From: Saccharothrix coeruleofusca
GTDB lineage: Bacteria; Actinomycetota; Actinomycetes; Mycobacteriales; Pseudonocardiaceae
Length of the DNA: 52,880 nt
Direction of reading: 5' to 3'
NCBI RefSeq assembly: GCF_014648515.1
Contig: NZ_BMRG01000012.1
Location: 3,505-56,384 of the forward strand
Shown here: piece after piece, positions 7,302 through 16,870 of the stretch
How positions within the stretch are numbered: the first letter of the stretch is position 1
How the letters are laid out: each line of letters begins with the position of its first letter
The notes under the pieces: model-generated
Database searches by the model: none
What the model was told of the DNA's origin: nothing
Seen by the model: only the letters and a program-made list of their open reading frames with translations
Position numbers and translations under genes: made by a program

Positions 7302-7679
7302 TCAGACGGCCTCCTCGAAGCCGCCCTGCGCGGGGGTGGCCGGGTGCAGGCTGGTCAGCCGGGGCACGCCCGCGTCCAGGTCGATGACCCCGGAGGCGCG
7401 GGCGCACAGCGCCGTGTCGAGCAGGGCGAGCAGCTCCAGCATCAGCACCTCGGCCTGCTGCAGCGTGTCGGTGTGGCCCACCACGTACTGCCGCGCGCCG
7501 CGCTGCGCCACCTCCACGTCTCCGTGCAGCTGCACCAGCACCCCGAACGGCTTGGGCCTGCCGTGCGCCAGCAGCTCGGCCGCGCCGATCCGCATCACCA
7601 GGTCGGCGCGCACCAGCCCCTGGTCGTACGTGGTCAGCCAGACCTGGGGTGTGGGCGACGGTGCGTACATCCCGGTCAT
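7302..7679 (-). CDS. Conserved hypothetical protein
   Basis: A 125-aa soluble protein without signal or membrane segment (MTGMYAPSPTPQVWLTTYDQ...). It mixes hydrophobic strands (VLVQLHGDVEV, QYVVGHTDT) with a Leu-rich helix (AEVLMLELLALLDTALCA) and has one Cys. I do not recognise a family. It is treated as real because of its regular amino-acid composition and because its ATG is preceded by TAACCT at the leaderless distance (6 nt). It stands alone. Confidence 0.6.
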   Translation of the reverse strand: MTGMYAPSPTPQVWLTTYDQGLVRADLVMRIGAAELLAHGRPKPFGVLVQLHGDVEVAQRGARQYVVGHTDTLQQAEVLMLELLALLDTALCARASGVIDLDAGVPRLTSLHPATPAQGGFEEAV

Positions 7680-7685
7680 GGAGCG

Positions 7686-7691
7686 AGGTTA
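7686..7691 (-). promoter_or_regulatory. -10 box TAACCT of a leaderless promoter
   Basis: On the complement, TAACCT ends 6 nt before the ATG at 7679. No Shine-Dalgarno sequence is present. Confidence 0.45.
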
Positions 7692-8032
7692 GGCGCGCGG
7701 ACGCGGTGCCGCCCGGCGCGCGCCACCTTCGTCACCCGCACGGGGTGACCGGAGAACCGCGCGCCACGGTGCCCGCTCACCCCGCGATGGCTTACCGGCT
7801 CCGGTCGCGGTGACCGGTGCGCGATCCGCCGAGCGGTCGACCCGGAACGCGCCCGACCCGATCGCGGCCCCGGTCGTGGACGGTCCACCGCTCGTTCCGG
7901 GATGGGCCAGGACGCGGACGGTGACGGCTTGGTAATCCGCAGGCATGACGGCCGGGGGCGGAGTGTGAACCGGCCCCGGAACCGTTCAGGCCGCGCCATT
8001 TCCGGCGCGGTCACTCGCGTGAGTGCTACCGC
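7692..8032. other. Non-coding divergent region upstream of the lectin gene
   Basis: No supported gene is seen in this stretch between the divergent hypothetical gene and the lectin promoter. At 8012-8025 the arms CACTC and GAGTG flank GCGT, a possible operator just upstream of the promoter at 8033. Several short GC-rich inverted repeats occur but none is convincing. Confidence 0.4.
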
Positions 8033-8061
8033 TTGTGAGTGCTGTGACCCGTGGGTAGCGT
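8033..8061 (+). promoter_or_regulatory. Promoter of the ricin-type lectin (TTGTGA-17-TAGCGT)
   Basis: TTGTGA at 8033-8038 and TAGCGT at 8056-8061 are separated by the optimal 17 bp. The leader to the ATG at 8128 is about 60 nt with ACGAGGAG at 8111-8118. Confidence 0.55.
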
Positions 8062-8127
8062 CGCCGTCGCCCCGCTCCGCTCGGTCCCCCCGGCCCATGG
8101 GAAGCAGGCAACGAGGAGTGAATCGGC

Positions 8128-8622
8128 ATGGCACGCGCGAGTGTGAGCAAGACCCTTGTCCTGGCGGCGGTCGCGTTGAGCGGGTTGCTGCCCGCCGCGC
8201 CCGCGAACGCGGACGAGGAGGACGGGATCCTGATCCGCAACGGGGCCAGCGAGCGCTGTCTGGACGCCGAGTTGCAGAGCGCGGACCAGGACGGCACCAG
8301 GATGCTGCTGTGGGACTGCCACGGCGCCGCCAACCAGCAGTGGCACTTCAACCAGTACTCCGGCATGATCCACAGCGAGCACTCCGGGCGCTGCCTGGAC
8401 GCCGACATGGACACCATCGACGACGCCATCACCACGGTGCAGCTGTGGCAGTGCAACGGCGGTCTGAACCAGCGGTGGTACTACGACCCGAGCAGCCAGC
8501 GGATGTACAACCGCCACTCCGGGCGCTGCCTGGACGCGGACATGTCGACCATCGGCGACAACGGCACCAGGGTGATCCTCTGGGCCTGCCACGACGGCTT
8601 GAACCAGAAGTGGACGTTCTGA
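8128..8622 (+). CDS. Secreted ricin B-type (CBM13) lectin
   Basis: A 164-aa exported carbohydrate-binding protein. Residues 1-28 are a Sec signal peptide (MARASVSKTLVLAAVALSGL, cleavage near ANA-DEED). The mature part is a single beta-trefoil with three subdomains: SERCLDAELQSADQDGTRMLLWDCHGAANQQW, SGRCLDADMDTIDD...LWQCNGGLNQRW and SGRCLDADMSTIGDNGTRVILWACHDGLNQKW. Each has the CLD and QxW motifs, with QQW, QRW and QKW ending the repeats, so all three sites look intact. There is no catalytic domain, so it is a stand-alone lectin. The ATG follows ACGAGGAG. An SGNH hydrolase with its own promoter lies next. Confidence 0.9.
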   Translation: MARASVSKTLVLAAVALSGLLPAAPANADEEDGILIRNGASERCLDAELQSADQDGTRMLLWDCHGAANQQWHFNQYSGMIHSEHSGRCLDADMDTIDDAITTVQLWQCNGGLNQRWYYDPSSQRMYNRHSGRCLDADMSTIGDNGTRVILWACHDGLNQKWTF

Positions 8623-8736
8623 CCTGACCGGACCCCCGACCAGGCGGACCCCGCGCACCCGCCCGCCGCGACCGCAGTGTTGCGGCGGGCGGCCTGCGGA
8701 CCGCCGAAGCGGCGGCGACACCCCCCGAACGGCCCT

Positions 8737-8765
8737 TTGTCCTTGTGCCGCAACGGCCCTACCGT
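8737..8765 (+). promoter_or_regulatory. Promoter of the SGNH hydrolase (TTGTCC-17-TACCGT)
   Basis: TTGTCC at 8737-8742 and TACCGT at 8760-8765 with a 17-bp spacer, 46 nt upstream of the ATG at 8812. Confidence 0.5.
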
Positions 8766-8811
8766 GAGCGGTCCAGTGCCGTGGTCGACGCTGATCACCC
8801 AGGGGGTCGCG

Positions 8812-9843
8812 ATGTCGTGGAATCGGGTTGCCTCGGCAGGGGGCGCGCTGCTGCTCGCCGCCGCCACCGTGGTCGTCCTGCCGGGAGCGGCGGGCGCGGT
8901 CGACGACCGGCCGACGGCGGTGGTGTCGCTGGGCGACAGCGCCATCTCCGGCGAGGGCGCGGGTTCCTACGAGCCGGGCACCATGGGGGAGAACGGCAAC
9001 TGGTGCCACCGCTCCACCCAGGCGATGGTGCACCGCACGCGGCTGGCCGACCGCACCTTCAACCTCGCCTGCTCCGGCGCGGACTCGGCGAACGTCTCGC
9101 TGGCCGACACCGTGCACTACACCGAGGGCTCCCAGGCGCGCAGGCTGATCGACATCGCCAGGCAGAACCGGGTCACCGCGGTGGTGGTGCAGGTCGGCGC
9201 CAACGACGACCCCCGGTTCGCCGACACCATGGTCGACTGCGTCGCGGCGTGGGTGAACGCGCTCGGCCCGAGCTGCCGCTCCCGGCTCCAGGCCGAGTGG
9301 CCCGCCCGACTGGCCGCGATGGCGCCCAAGGTCGAGCAGGCGGTGCGCGACGTGCGCTCGGCGATGAGCCAGGCCGGGTACGCCGACTCGTCCTACTCGT
9401 TCGTGCTCACCTCCTACGCCTCGCCGGTGACCGAGAAGATGGACCGCCTGCTGCACGGCCCGCAGGGCTGCCCGCTGCGCATCGACGACGCGGGCTACGG
9501 CCGGACCGTGGCGGTGCCCCAGCTGTCCGAGGCGCTGCGCGGCGTGGCCACCCGCACCGGCGTGAAGTTCCTCGACCTCTCCCGCGCCACGGAGAACCGC
9601 GAGGCGTGCAGCAAGGGGATCACCACCTCGGGGGAGTGGCAGCGCAGGCTCACCGTGGACCCGTACGCGCTGGTGACCGGCGGTCTCGACGCGATCGGCC
9701 TGCACCTGGCCCAGCAGTCCTTCCACCCCAACGCCGCCGCGCACGGCCAGCTCGGCCGCTGCCTGACCGAGTTCGTCACCAGCGGCGCGGGCAGCGCCCG
9801 GTGCCTGGAGGGCTCGGACGGCAACCTGCACGCGGTGGCCTGA
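8812..9843 (+). CDS. Secreted SGNH/GDSL-type lipase/esterase
   Basis: A 343-aa exported hydrolase. The signal peptide is about residues 1-29 (MSWNRVASAGGALLLAAATV... cleaved after AGA). Block I is VVSLGDSAISGEG with catalytic Ser43; block III is VVQVGANDDPRF with the oxyanion Asn; the C-terminal SFHPNAAAHGQLGRC carries the catalytic His in the form usual for Streptomyces SGNH lipases. Several Cys residues suggest disulfides outside the cell. The substrate is probably a lipid or acyl ester but cannot be read from sequence. ATG 8812 is chosen because the hydrophobic signal starts there; the frame extends further upstream without a signal peptide. Confidence 0.85.
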   Translation: MSWNRVASAGGALLLAAATVVVLPGAAGAVDDRPTAVVSLGDSAISGEGAGSYEPGTMGENGNWCHRSTQAMVHRTRLADRTFNLACSGADSANVSLADTVHYTEGSQARRLIDIARQNRVTAVVVQVGANDDPRFADTMVDCVAAWVNALGPSCRSRLQAEWPARLAAMAPKVEQAVRDVRSAMSQAGYADSSYSFVLTSYASPVTEKMDRLLHGPQGCPLRIDDAGYGRTVAVPQLSEALRGVATRTGVKFLDLSRATENREACSKGITTSGEWQRRLTVDPYALVTGGLDAIGLHLAQQSFHPNAAAHGQLGRCLTEFVTSGAGSARCLEGSDGNLHAVA

Positions 9844-9865
9844 CCGGCTCGTCGGGGCGCAAGAG

Positions 9866-9897
9866 GCCGGGGTGGCGGGAAGTCCCGCTGCCCCGGC
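9866..9897. terminator. Bidirectional hairpin between convergent genes
   Basis: Outer arms GCCGGGG (9866-9872) and CCCCGGC (9891-9897), then a 2-nt mismatch and an inner GC-rich stem. It sits between the convergent SGNH and beta-propeller genes, 23 and 28 bp from their stops. Confidence 0.65.
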
Positions 9898-9924
9898 TGT
9901 CCCGTCGCGGCGGGCCGCCACCGC

Positions 9925-12144
9925 TCAGGAGGTGGGGCGCAGCAGGGTGATCCGGTTCGCGCCCAGCTCGGTGACGTAGAGGTGGCCGCGGTCGGGGTGC
10001 TGGGTGATGTCCAGCGGTTGGCGGAAGCCGGTCAGACCGGTGATGCCGGTGGTGCGGTTGGACAGCGCGCCGTCGGGGGCCACGTCGAAGGTCTGCACGT
10101 CCTGACCGGAGGAGTAGCGCACCACCAGCAGCTTGCCGTCCAGCCGCCCGCCCCGGTACTCGATCGCGCCGTTGGCCGAGGCGTGCAACCCCGCGTCGTA
10201 GGTGCCCGCGAGGTCGAAGTTGCGGTCCGGCGGTGTGCCGACCGGGTAGGCCCCGACCTGGAACGGGTCCGCGCCCGCCGTCGGGTTGCCGCCCGCCAGC
10301 ACCCACTCGCAGCGGATCGGCGCGGGGTGGCCGTAGTAGCGGCCCGGCTTGACGTCGAACACGTAGTCGGTCTCGGCGACGGGGTTGTCGGTGACCGAAG
10401 CGACCGCCGGGCCGGTGTAGGGACCGTCGGTCCGGGTGGCGCACGACGCGGGCAGCGGCGAGGGCGTGGCGGGGGCGTTGCCGCCCGCCGCCGAACCGTT
10501 GGTCGGCGCGTACAGGTGGCCGTTGCGGTGCCACACCAGGTCGTAGGCGTTGCGCACACCGGTCGCGTGGATGGTCAGCGGGGCCGCCGCGGCGTAGGGG
10601 TCGTAGCCGCCACCGGCCTCGGTCCGCACGTTCACCGGCAGGCTCGCGGGCAGCCGCGCGGGCCGCAGCCGCAGCACCGCGGCGCTGAGCAGGTGCTCGG
10701 GCCGGTTGCCCCAGGTGGTGTCCGGTGCGCCCATGGCGTTCATCGAGCCCTGGGAGAGGTAGAGGTCGCCGTCCGGGCCGAACACCAGGGAGTTGCTCTC
10801 GTGGTCCTTGACCGAGCGCGGCAGGTCGGTGACGACCTCGGTGTAGACCGACAGGTCCGGCCCGGACAGCCGGGCGATCCTGCCCGACCAGTCCGGCGCG
10901 TTCGCCGTGCCGCCGTGGTTGTCGGTGATCCACAGGACCGGGTTCGCCGCCGTGGACGCCGGGTCGAACGCCAGGCCGATCACGGTCCGGTCCGGCGCGC
11001 CCGGCAACCCGGCCGCGGTGGCGTGCGCGCGCACGGTGTCGATCACGGTGGCCGCGCCGAGCGTGCCGTCGGCGTTGACCGGGAAGCGGTGCAGCCGACC
11101 GGTGGTGGTGGCCGCGTACAGCCTGCCGTCGGGTCCGAACGCGACGCTGGTGAAGGGCGCCCCGGTGGCCACGCCGAAGACCTGCTCGAAGGCGGCGGGC
11201 CCGCCGCCACCGCCGGTGCCGGTGGTGAACACGCCGGAGTACGGCAGGAACCGGTTGCCCGCCACGTCCCGGACGCCGTCGGTCAGCTCGAACCGGTGCA
11301 GCGCGGAGGCCGCCAGCGGCGCGGTGGGGGAGAGGCTGACCACGTCGCCGCCACCGCTGGTGATGACGCCTGCGGGCACCACCGCACCATCGGAGACCCT
11401 GGTGAGCCGGACGGTGGCGCTGGTGAGCGTGGCGGGGTCGACCGCGCCGCCGGGCAGCCTCAGGTCGGCCACCACCCCGGCGGTCGGGCTCACACCCGTG
11501 GCCAGGTTGGCGGGGGTGAGCGTGCGCACCGAGGGCCGCGCGGTCCCGTCCGGCACGCCGGTGATGTCGACGTAGGCGAACTTGGAGTTCACGCCCGCCC
11601 TGGGGCTCAGCGTCAGCCGCCCGTCGGTCACCACGACCACCCTGGTGGCCGTCGCGTGCCTGACCGCCGAGTCCGGTTCGAACGCGGCCACGCCGTTCTG
11701 GTCCTCGACGTTGACGTAGTGCGCGCTGTCGGTGGCCGCCCCCGCGTCACCGACGGCCACGGTCACCGCGTAGGCGCCGTCGGGGACCGCGATCTCCCAG
11801 CTGCCCGGTGTGGGCACGCCGGGGGAACCGGCGGGCAGCTGCGCGTGCACGAACGTGGCCAGCCGGACGTCGGGTTGCGCGGAGCCGCGGTTGCGCCCGT
11901 TGCCGACCAGGCTCAGCGGCGTGCCGGTGCCCAGCGCCACCCAGCCGAAGCTCTGCCCGCCGGGCCTGGCCCCGTACGCCTCGCCGAAGTCGCGCGCGTA
12001 CCCGGCGGGCGGCGCGGTCGCCTCGTCGGAGAAGTTCACCCGCGCGGTGAACGGCGCCGCCGGGGCCGCCCCGGCGGGCGCGGACAGCGCCGCGGTGACC
12101 AGCACGACCGCGGTGGACAGTCGAATCGCCTTCGCCGACCGCAT
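9925..12144 (-). CDS. Secreted Ig-like / PQQ-dehydrogenase-type beta-propeller protein
   Basis: A 739-aa exported protein. The Sec signal spans about residues 1-27 (MRSAKAIRLSTAVVLVTAAL..., AGA cleavage). Residues about 30-200 form a malectin-like beta-sandwich (RVNFSDEATAPPAGYARDFGEAYG, YAVTVAVGDAG, YVDITG). Residues about 205-310 are an SbsA-type Ig-like domain (TPANLATGVSPTAGVVADLRLPGGAVDPATLTSATVRL, ELTDGVRDVAGNRFLPYSGVFTTG). A Gly linker leads to a six-bladed propeller resembling soluble glucose/sorbosone dehydrogenases (SVAFGPDGRLYAATTTGRLHRF, VIGLAFDP, SNSLVFGPDGDLYLSQGS, GVRNAYDLVWHRNGHLYAPTNGS, HLYVTELGANRITLL). Whether PQQ is bound is unknown; carbohydrate binding or oxidation outside the cell is an inference. 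Confidence 0.8.
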   Translation of the reverse strand: MRSAKAIRLSTAVVLVTAALSAPAGAAPAAPFTARVNFSDEATAPPAGYARDFGEAYGARPGGQSFGWVALGTGTPLSLVGNGRNRGSAQPDVRLATFVHAQLPAGSPGVPTPGSWEIAVPDGAYAVTVAVGDAGAATDSAHYVNVEDQNGVAAFEPDSAVRHATATRVVVVTDGRLTLSPRAGVNSKFAYVDITGVPDGTARPSVRTLTPANLATGVSPTAGVVADLRLPGGAVDPATLTSATVRLTRVSDGAVVPAGVITSGGGDVVSLSPTAPLAASALHRFELTDGVRDVAGNRFLPYSGVFTTGTGGGGGPAAFEQVFGVATGAPFTSVAFGPDGRLYAATTTGRLHRFPVNADGTLGAATVIDTVRAHATAAGLPGAPDRTVIGLAFDPASTAANPVLWITDNHGGTANAPDWSGRIARLSGPDLSVYTEVVTDLPRSVKDHESNSLVFGPDGDLYLSQGSMNAMGAPDTTWGNRPEHLLSAAVLRLRPARLPASLPVNVRTEAGGGYDPYAAAAPLTIHATGVRNAYDLVWHRNGHLYAPTNGSAAGGNAPATPSPLPASCATRTDGPYTGPAVASVTDNPVAETDYVFDVKPGRYYGHPAPIRCEWVLAGGNPTAGADPFQVGAYPVGTPPDRNFDLAGTYDAGLHASANGAIEYRGGRLDGKLLVVRYSSGQDVQTFDVAPDGALSNRTTGITGLTGFRQPLDITQHPDRGHLYVTELGANRITLLRPTS

Positions 12145-12249
12145 GGCACGCCCCCCTCGCGCGAAGAACCCGGTCGGTCCAGGTTCGCAGGTGCGCCCGC
12201 GACGACAACCGCCGAAGGGAGGGCCGTCCTCAGGGGAACCGGATGGGCG

Positions 12250-12969
12250 CTATAGGGGGCTCTGCTCCACGTCCTCCATGCGGGCGTACAGGACGACCTC
12301 GTTGACCTCCAGCTTGTTGATCAACCGCAGCGCCGCGACGATGCCGTTGCCCACCAGCTCCTCGGCCACCTCGCCGTACTCGACCTGCATCAGCACGTTC
12401 ACCCCCTGGTCGTGCCGCGCCCCGCCGTCGGGGTCGACCCACGCGCTGGGCGTGCCGAACTCGGTGGCCGCCTCGCGCAGGAAGGCGAACACCTCCGCCT
12501 TGGCGCCGGGCAGGGTCAGCGTCAGCTGCTCGCGGTGCACCCGGTCCAGCAGCACCCCCTCCTCCGGGGTGCCGAACAGCAGCGCGTGCAGCAGGTCCTT
12601 GGCCCCGGCCAGCAGCGCCTCGCCCAGCGGCGAGCGGTGGCGGGGCTCCACCAGCGGTCCGCCCGGCAGCGGCGGCACCAGCAGGCAGCCCTCGGCCACC
12701 AGCCGCTCCGAGGTCCACGCGGCCAGGTGGCTGGTGGCCTCCACCAGCGACTCGGCGGTCAGCGGGACGGGGGTGACCCGGTGCGCCCGCGCCCGCTGCA
12801 CGGGCAGCGTGGGCAGCCGGTCCAGGCCGAGCCGGGGAGCGATCTCGGCCAGCAGCTGGTCGACGACCCACTCGTGCGGCTGCTCCAGCAGTCGTGCGCG
12901 CAGGTCGGCGACGACGCGGGCGGCGATGTCGGCCCGAGCGGAGCGGACCAGGTCGTCCAAGGCAGCCAT
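12250..12969 (-). CDS. Conserved hypothetical protein
   Basis: A 239-aa soluble, mostly helical protein (MAALDDLVRSARADIAARVVADLRARLLEQPHEWVVDQLLAEIAPRL...). It has no signal peptide, membrane helix or motif I can assign. The C-terminal third is more strand-like (GVNVLMQVEYGEVAEELVGNGIVAALRLINKLEVNEVVLYARMEDVEQSPL). Composition and codon use are those of a real gene. It is co-oriented with the DUF4232 lipoprotein (157 bp upstream) and the propeller protein downstream, but gaps suggest separate transcription. A TAGCGT box ends 8 nt before the ATG. Confidence 0.6.
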   Translation of the reverse strand: MAALDDLVRSARADIAARVVADLRARLLEQPHEWVVDQLLAEIAPRLGLDRLPTLPVQRARAHRVTPVPLTAESLVEATSHLAAWTSERLVAEGCLLVPPLPGGPLVEPRHRSPLGEALLAGAKDLLHALLFGTPEEGVLLDRVHREQLTLTLPGAKAEVFAFLREAATEFGTPSAWVDPDGGARHDQGVNVLMQVEYGEVAEELVGNGIVAALRLINKLEVNEVVLYARMEDVEQSPL

Positions 12970-12977
12970 GACCCGGC

Positions 12978-12983
12978 ACGCTA
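12978..12983 (-). promoter_or_regulatory. -10 box TAGCGT, near-leaderless start
   Basis: On the complement TAGCGT ends 8 nt before the ATG at 12969, which has no Shine-Dalgarno sequence. Confidence 0.35.
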
Positions 12984-13126
12984 GTGAGCGTCACGCTCCC
13001 CCAGCGCGGACGTCACCCCGTCGCGCAACAGCTTCACCCGAGCAGCAGAGCGGCACGAGCACCCGGCGCTGCGCACCGGCCCGCGCGGACGCCCCGAGGG
13101 TCCACCGAGGAGGGAGGACCCGGCCC

Positions 13127-13795
13127 TCAGAGGTCCTCGGTGGGCGGCGGTTGGTCCACGTCCTCACCGGGCGGGACACGGCGGTCGCCCAGCCGCCACG
13201 GGTACACGCCGACCTTCCCGGTGCTGCCCAGGTCGATGTTGATCGGGGCGGCGCCGGAGGACGTCGACGCCGGGGCGCGGGAGATGAGCTGCTCCTCGGC
13301 CCCGCTCCACGGCGCGACCCGCAGGTGCTCGCCCACCAGCGGTGGCGCGGTGACGTCGGTGTAGGTGTTGCGCCAGGCGATCCCCGACCGCGCCGTGGCC
13401 CCCGGCTCCAGCACCACGGTCGTCGGCTGGTCGTACCGGCTGTCGCTGGTGATGCTCTGCGCCCCTTGGAGCACCGCGACGTTCAACGGCTGCTGCTCGC
13501 CGTCCAGCACCACCACGCCGGGGTAGCCCTGCACGGTGATGGTCTCCTCGCCGCAGTTGGTCATCTCCAGCGCCATCACCCGCAACCCCATGGCGGCATC
13601 GCTGTCGCCCGCGTTGATCCGCACGCCCGAGTCCGGGCAACCCTCCTGCGGAGGCGGCTGCTCGGTCGTCGTGGGAGCGGGCGGAGGGGGCTGCGGGGTG
13701 GGTGTGGCGCCGCACGCGGTCAACGCCAGGACCAGCACGAGCCCCCAAGATCTCGTGTCCACCAGGTGATCGTCGCACGACCAGTCGGCGACCAT
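13127..13795 (-). CDS. DUF4232 lipoprotein
   Basis: An exported, lipid-anchored protein of 222 aa. The hydrophobic run SWGLVLVLALTAC ends in a lipobox (LTAC), followed by a Pro/Thr linker (TPTPQPPPPAPTTTEQPPP) and a beta-sandwich matching DUF4232 (GLRVMALEMTNCGEETITVQGYPGVVVLDGEQQPL... VVLEPGATARSGIAWRNT). Two Cys in the mature domain (EGCPDSG, MTNCGEE) are the expected disulfide pair. The ATG at 13795 has AAGGGG 9 nt upstream; the in-frame GTG at 13762 would give a more typical short lipoprotein signal but lacks a ribosome site. Function of the family is unknown. Confidence 0.75.
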   Translation of the reverse strand: MVADWSCDDHLVDTRSWGLVLVLALTACGATPTPQPPPPAPTTTEQPPPQEGCPDSGVRINAGDSDAAMGLRVMALEMTNCGEETITVQGYPGVVVLDGEQQPLNVAVLQGAQSITSDSRYDQPTTVVLEPGATARSGIAWRNTYTDVTAPPLVGEHLRVAPWSGAEEQLISRAPASTSSGAAPINIDLGSTGKVGVYPWRLGDRRVPPGEDVDQPPPTEDL

Positions 13796-13825
13796 CCGAC
13801 CAGGCCCCTTCCGCCGCCCCCTCGG

Positions 13826-13840
13826 TTGGTATAGACCTGC
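13826..13840. promoter_or_regulatory. DasR-like (dre) site over the GH92 promoter
   Basis: TTGGTATAGACCTG resembles the dre consensus TGGTCTAGACCA, matching 10 of the 12 core positions. Its TATAGA (13830-13835) can also serve as the -10 box of the GH92 gene, 31 bp before the GTG at 13867, so a bound GntR-family repressor would block the promoter. DasR itself is not in the window; the assignment is by motif only. Confidence 0.45.
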
Positions 13841-13866
13841 GGTGTCGTCGAACGGGTGGAGGCGCG

Positions 13867-16860
13867 GTGCGTGCGATCGTGGTCGGCCTGGCGGCCGTCC
13901 TGCTGGCCGGTCCGATCACGGCGGTTCCCGCGCGGGCGGAGCCGGGGAGAGCGCCCGTGGACCACGTCGACCCGCTGATCGGCTCCGCGGGTGGCGGCAA
14001 CACCTACCCCGGCGCGGTCCGCCCGTTCGGGATGATCTCCTGGAGCCCCACCACCACCAGGGGTGACCAGACCAACACCGGCGCGGCCAACGGCTACGCC
14101 CACGACGCCACCCGCGTGCGCGGGTTCAGCCTGACCCACGTCAACGGCGCGGGCTGCCACCCCGGCGCGGCGGGCGACGTGCCGATCATGCCGTTCGTGG
14201 GCGAGGTGACCAGCTCGCCGACCGCCGACACCCGCGACGAGGTCTACGCCGCCGACTTCCGGCACGAGGACGAGACGGCCACCCCCGGCCGCTACCGGGT
14301 CGGCCTGGCCTCCGGCGCGACCGCGGACCTCTCGGTGACCGCCCGCGCGGGCGTGGGCGAGTTCAGCTTCCCCCGCGATCGCGCGGCGGCGCTGCTGTTC
14401 CGCGTCTCCAACTCGCTCAACGGCAGCGAGGACGCCGAGATCACCATCGACCCGGCGGGGCGCGCGGTGTCCGGCTCCGTCCTCACCGGCGCGTTCTGCG
14501 GCAGGCGCGCGAACGGCGGCGCGAACAACAAGAAGTCCTACTACCGCCTGCACTTCACCGCCACCTTCGACCGCCCGTTCGCCTCCACCGGCACCTGGGT
14601 GGACGGTGAGCTGCGCCCCGGCGGCACGACCGCGCGCGGCGGCGAGGGCTACGAGACCGGCGCGGCCCGCGCCGGGCGCGGGTCCGGCGGCTACGTCACG
14701 TTCGACACCTCGTCGGACGACGACGTGCTGGTCAAGGTCGGCATCTCCTACACCAGCGCGGAGGCCGCCCGGCGCAACCTCGAACGCGAGGTCCGCCCGC
14801 GCGACGACGTGGCCTCCGTGGCCGCCGACGCGCGTCGCGAGTGGGCGCGCAGGCTCAAGGCCGTCGAGGTCACCGGCGGCTCGGACGACCTGCGCACCAC
14901 CTTCTACACCGCGCTGTACCACTCGTTCCTCCAGCCCAACATCACCAGCGACGTCGACGGCACCTACCTCGGCAGCGACCAGCGGGTGCACCGGCTGGAA
15001 CGCGGGCAGGCCGCGCAGTACGGCAACTTCTCCGGCTGGGACCAGTACCGGGCGCACACCCAGCTGCTGGCCCTGCTCGCGCCCGGTGTCGCGAGCGACT
15101 ACGCGCAGTCCCTGCTCAACCTGGCCCGCCAGAACGGCGGGGTGTGGGACCGCTGGGTGCACGTCAACGGGCCGACGCACGTGATGACCGGCGACCCCTC
15201 GGCGCCCGCGCTGGCGGGCATGCACGCCATGGGAGCGCGCGACTTCGACGTGCGCGGGGCGTTCGAGTCGCTGGTCGCCCAGGCCACCACCCCGCACCCG
15301 GACGGCCTGTCCGACGAGGGCTGCCCCGGCCAGTGCGAGGGGCAGCGCCCCAACCTGGCCGAGTACCTGCGCCTGGGCTACGCGCCGCAGGACGCCTGCC
15401 ACTGCTGGGGTGGCGCGGCGGAGACGCTGGAGGGCTCGGTCGCGGACTTCGCGCTGGCCGACTGGGCGGCCCGGCTGGGCAGGCCGGACGTGCGGGCCGC
15501 GCTGCTGCCGAGGGCGGGCTGGTGGCGCAACACGTTCAACCCGTCCGCCGCCGACGGCGGCTACCAGCAGGCGCGCGACTCCGACGGCGGCTGGGTGTGG
15601 CCGTTCAGCCCGTCCTCGGACCGGGGCTTCGCGCAGGGCAGCAGCGCCACCTACACCTGGATGGTGCCGCACGACGTGTCCGGCCTGGCGGCGGCGATGG
15701 GCGGGCGCGAGCGGGCCGCGGCGCGGCTGGACGGGTTCTTCCACCGCCCCGACGGGTCGTGGGCCACCGGCGGCGACCCGCTGCGCTACGACCCGACCAA
15801 CGAGCCCGGCATCCACGCGCCCTGGCTCTACAACGCCCTCGGACAGCCCTGGAAGACGCAGGAGACGGTGCGCGCGATGGCCTCCCTGGTCTACCGCACC
15901 GGTCCGGCGGGACTGCCCGGCAACGACGACCTGGGCACCATGTCCGCCTGGTACGTCTTCGCCGCGCTGGGCCTGTACCCGCAGACTCCCAGCCGGGCGG
16001 AGATGCTGCTGTCCAGCCCGGTCTTCCCACGGGCGAGGATCAACCGCGACGGCGCCCCGACCATCACGATCACCGCGCCGAACGCCTCCCCGAGCAACGT
16101 CTACGTCCGAGGCGTGCGGTACGACGGCCGCGACCACGGCAGGTCGTGGCTGCCGGAGCGGTTCGTCACCGGGGGCGGGCACCTCGTCGTGGACGTCGCC
16201 GCCACGCCCAACACCTCGTGGGGCGTCGAAGAGCTGCCCGTGGACCACGTGCTGCCCGCCGCCGGGCCGGTCCCGAACCTGCCCCGCCCGTGCGCCGAAT
16301 CGGGCTCGTGGTGTGCCCAGGACCTGAGTGGACAGTACGATGTGGACGGTGCGGCGACCGCGGACGCCAAGCACCAGGGCGACCTGGACGGCAAGGGGTG
16401 GAGCTTCCCCGCCGAGCAGCTGCCCGCCGCGGGTCCGCGCACGATCGACGGCGGCGAGTACGCCGTCCCGCCGACCACGGGCGCGGCGCGCAACTTCCTG
16501 ACCGCGCGCGGGCAGCGCCTGCACCTCACCGCGGACCGGTACGCGGCGCTGGACCTGCTCGTCACGGCGGTCAACGGCGACCAGCACGCCGACCTGACCG
16601 TGGCCTACGCCGACGGCACCACCTCGACCGCCCGGCTGTCGGTCACCGACTGGGCGAGCCCCGCCGCGCGCTTCGGCGAGCGCACCGCGCTGTCCACCAC
16701 CACCCGCTACCGCACTGACGGCACGGCGGACGGCAGGGCCGTGCGGATCTGGCACGTGAGCGTGCCAGTGGACGCCGCCCGCACCGCCACGTCCGTCGTC
16801 CTGTCGGCCAACCAGAACCTCAAGGTGTTCGCGCTCAGCGCCCAGGCGGCCCGCGTGTAG
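13867..16860 (+). CDS. Secreted GH92-family alpha-mannosidase
   Basis: A 997-aa exported exo-acting alpha-1,2-mannosidase-type enzyme, Ca2+-dependent in this family. A signal peptide ([20 protein letters not shown], cleavage near ARA) precedes the N-terminal beta-sandwich with [30 protein letters not shown] and [24 protein letters not shown]. The (alpha/alpha)6 catalytic domain includes [61 protein letters not shown] and [24 protein letters not shown]. From about residue 810 an extra beta-sandwich is appended ([27 protein letters not shown]...), probably carbohydrate-binding. GTG 13867 follows GTGGAGG and starts directly at the signal peptide. It would release mannose from glycans outside the cell. 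Confidence 0.9.
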   Translation: MRAIVVGLAAVLLAGPITAVPARAEPGRAPVDHVDPLIGSAGGGNTYPGAVRPFGMISWSPTTTRGDQTNTGAANGYAHDATRVRGFSLTHVNGAGCHPGAAGDVPIMPFVGEVTSSPTADTRDEVYAADFRHEDETATPGRYRVGLASGATADLSVTARAGVGEFSFPRDRAAALLFRVSNSLNGSEDAEITIDPAGRAVSGSVLTGAFCGRRANGGANNKKSYYRLHFTATFDRPFASTGTWVDGELRPGGTTARGGEGYETGAARAGRGSGGYVTFDTSSDDDVLVKVGISYTSAEAARRNLEREVRPRDDVASVAADARREWARRLKAVEVTGGSDDLRTTFYTALYHSFLQPNITSDVDGTYLGSDQRVHRLERGQAAQYGNFSGWDQYRAHTQLLALLAPGVASDYAQSLLNLARQNGGVWDRWVHVNGPTHVMTGDPSAPALAGMHAMGARDFDVRGAFESLVAQATTPHPDGLSDEGCPGQCEGQRPNLAEYLRLGYAPQDACHCWGGAAETLEGSVADFALADWAARLGRPDVRAALLPRAGWWRNTFNPSAADGGYQQARDSDGGWVWPFSPSSDRGFAQGSSATYTWMVPHDVSGLAAAMGGRERAAARLDGFFHRPDGSWATGGDPLRYDPTNEPGIHAPWLYNALGQPWKTQETVRAMASLVYRTGPAGLPGNDDLGTMSAWYVFAALGLYPQTPSRAEMLLSSPVFPRARINRDGAPTITITAPNASPSNVYVRGVRYDGRDHGRSWLPERFVTGGGHLVVDVAATPNTSWGVEELPVDHVLPAAGPVPNLPRPCAESGSWCAQDLSGQYDVDGAATADAKHQGDLDGKGWSFPAEQLPAAGPRTIDGGEYAVPPTTGAARNFLTARGQRLHLTADRYAALDLLVTAVNGDQHADLTVAYADGTTSTARLSVTDWASPAARFGERTALSTTTRYRTDGTADGRAVRIWHVSVPVDAARTATSVVLSANQNLKVFALSAQAARV

Positions 16861-16863
16861 ATT
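16858..16863 (+). promoter_or_regulatory. -10 box TAGATT of a leaderless rnhA promoter, overlapping the GH92 stop codon
   Basis: TAGATT consists of the GH92 stop codon TAG plus ATT. The rnhA GTG begins 7 nt later at 16871 without a Shine-Dalgarno sequence, which suggests that rnhA is transcribed independently and leaderless. Confidence 0.4.
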
Positions 16864-16870
16864 TCCCCCG

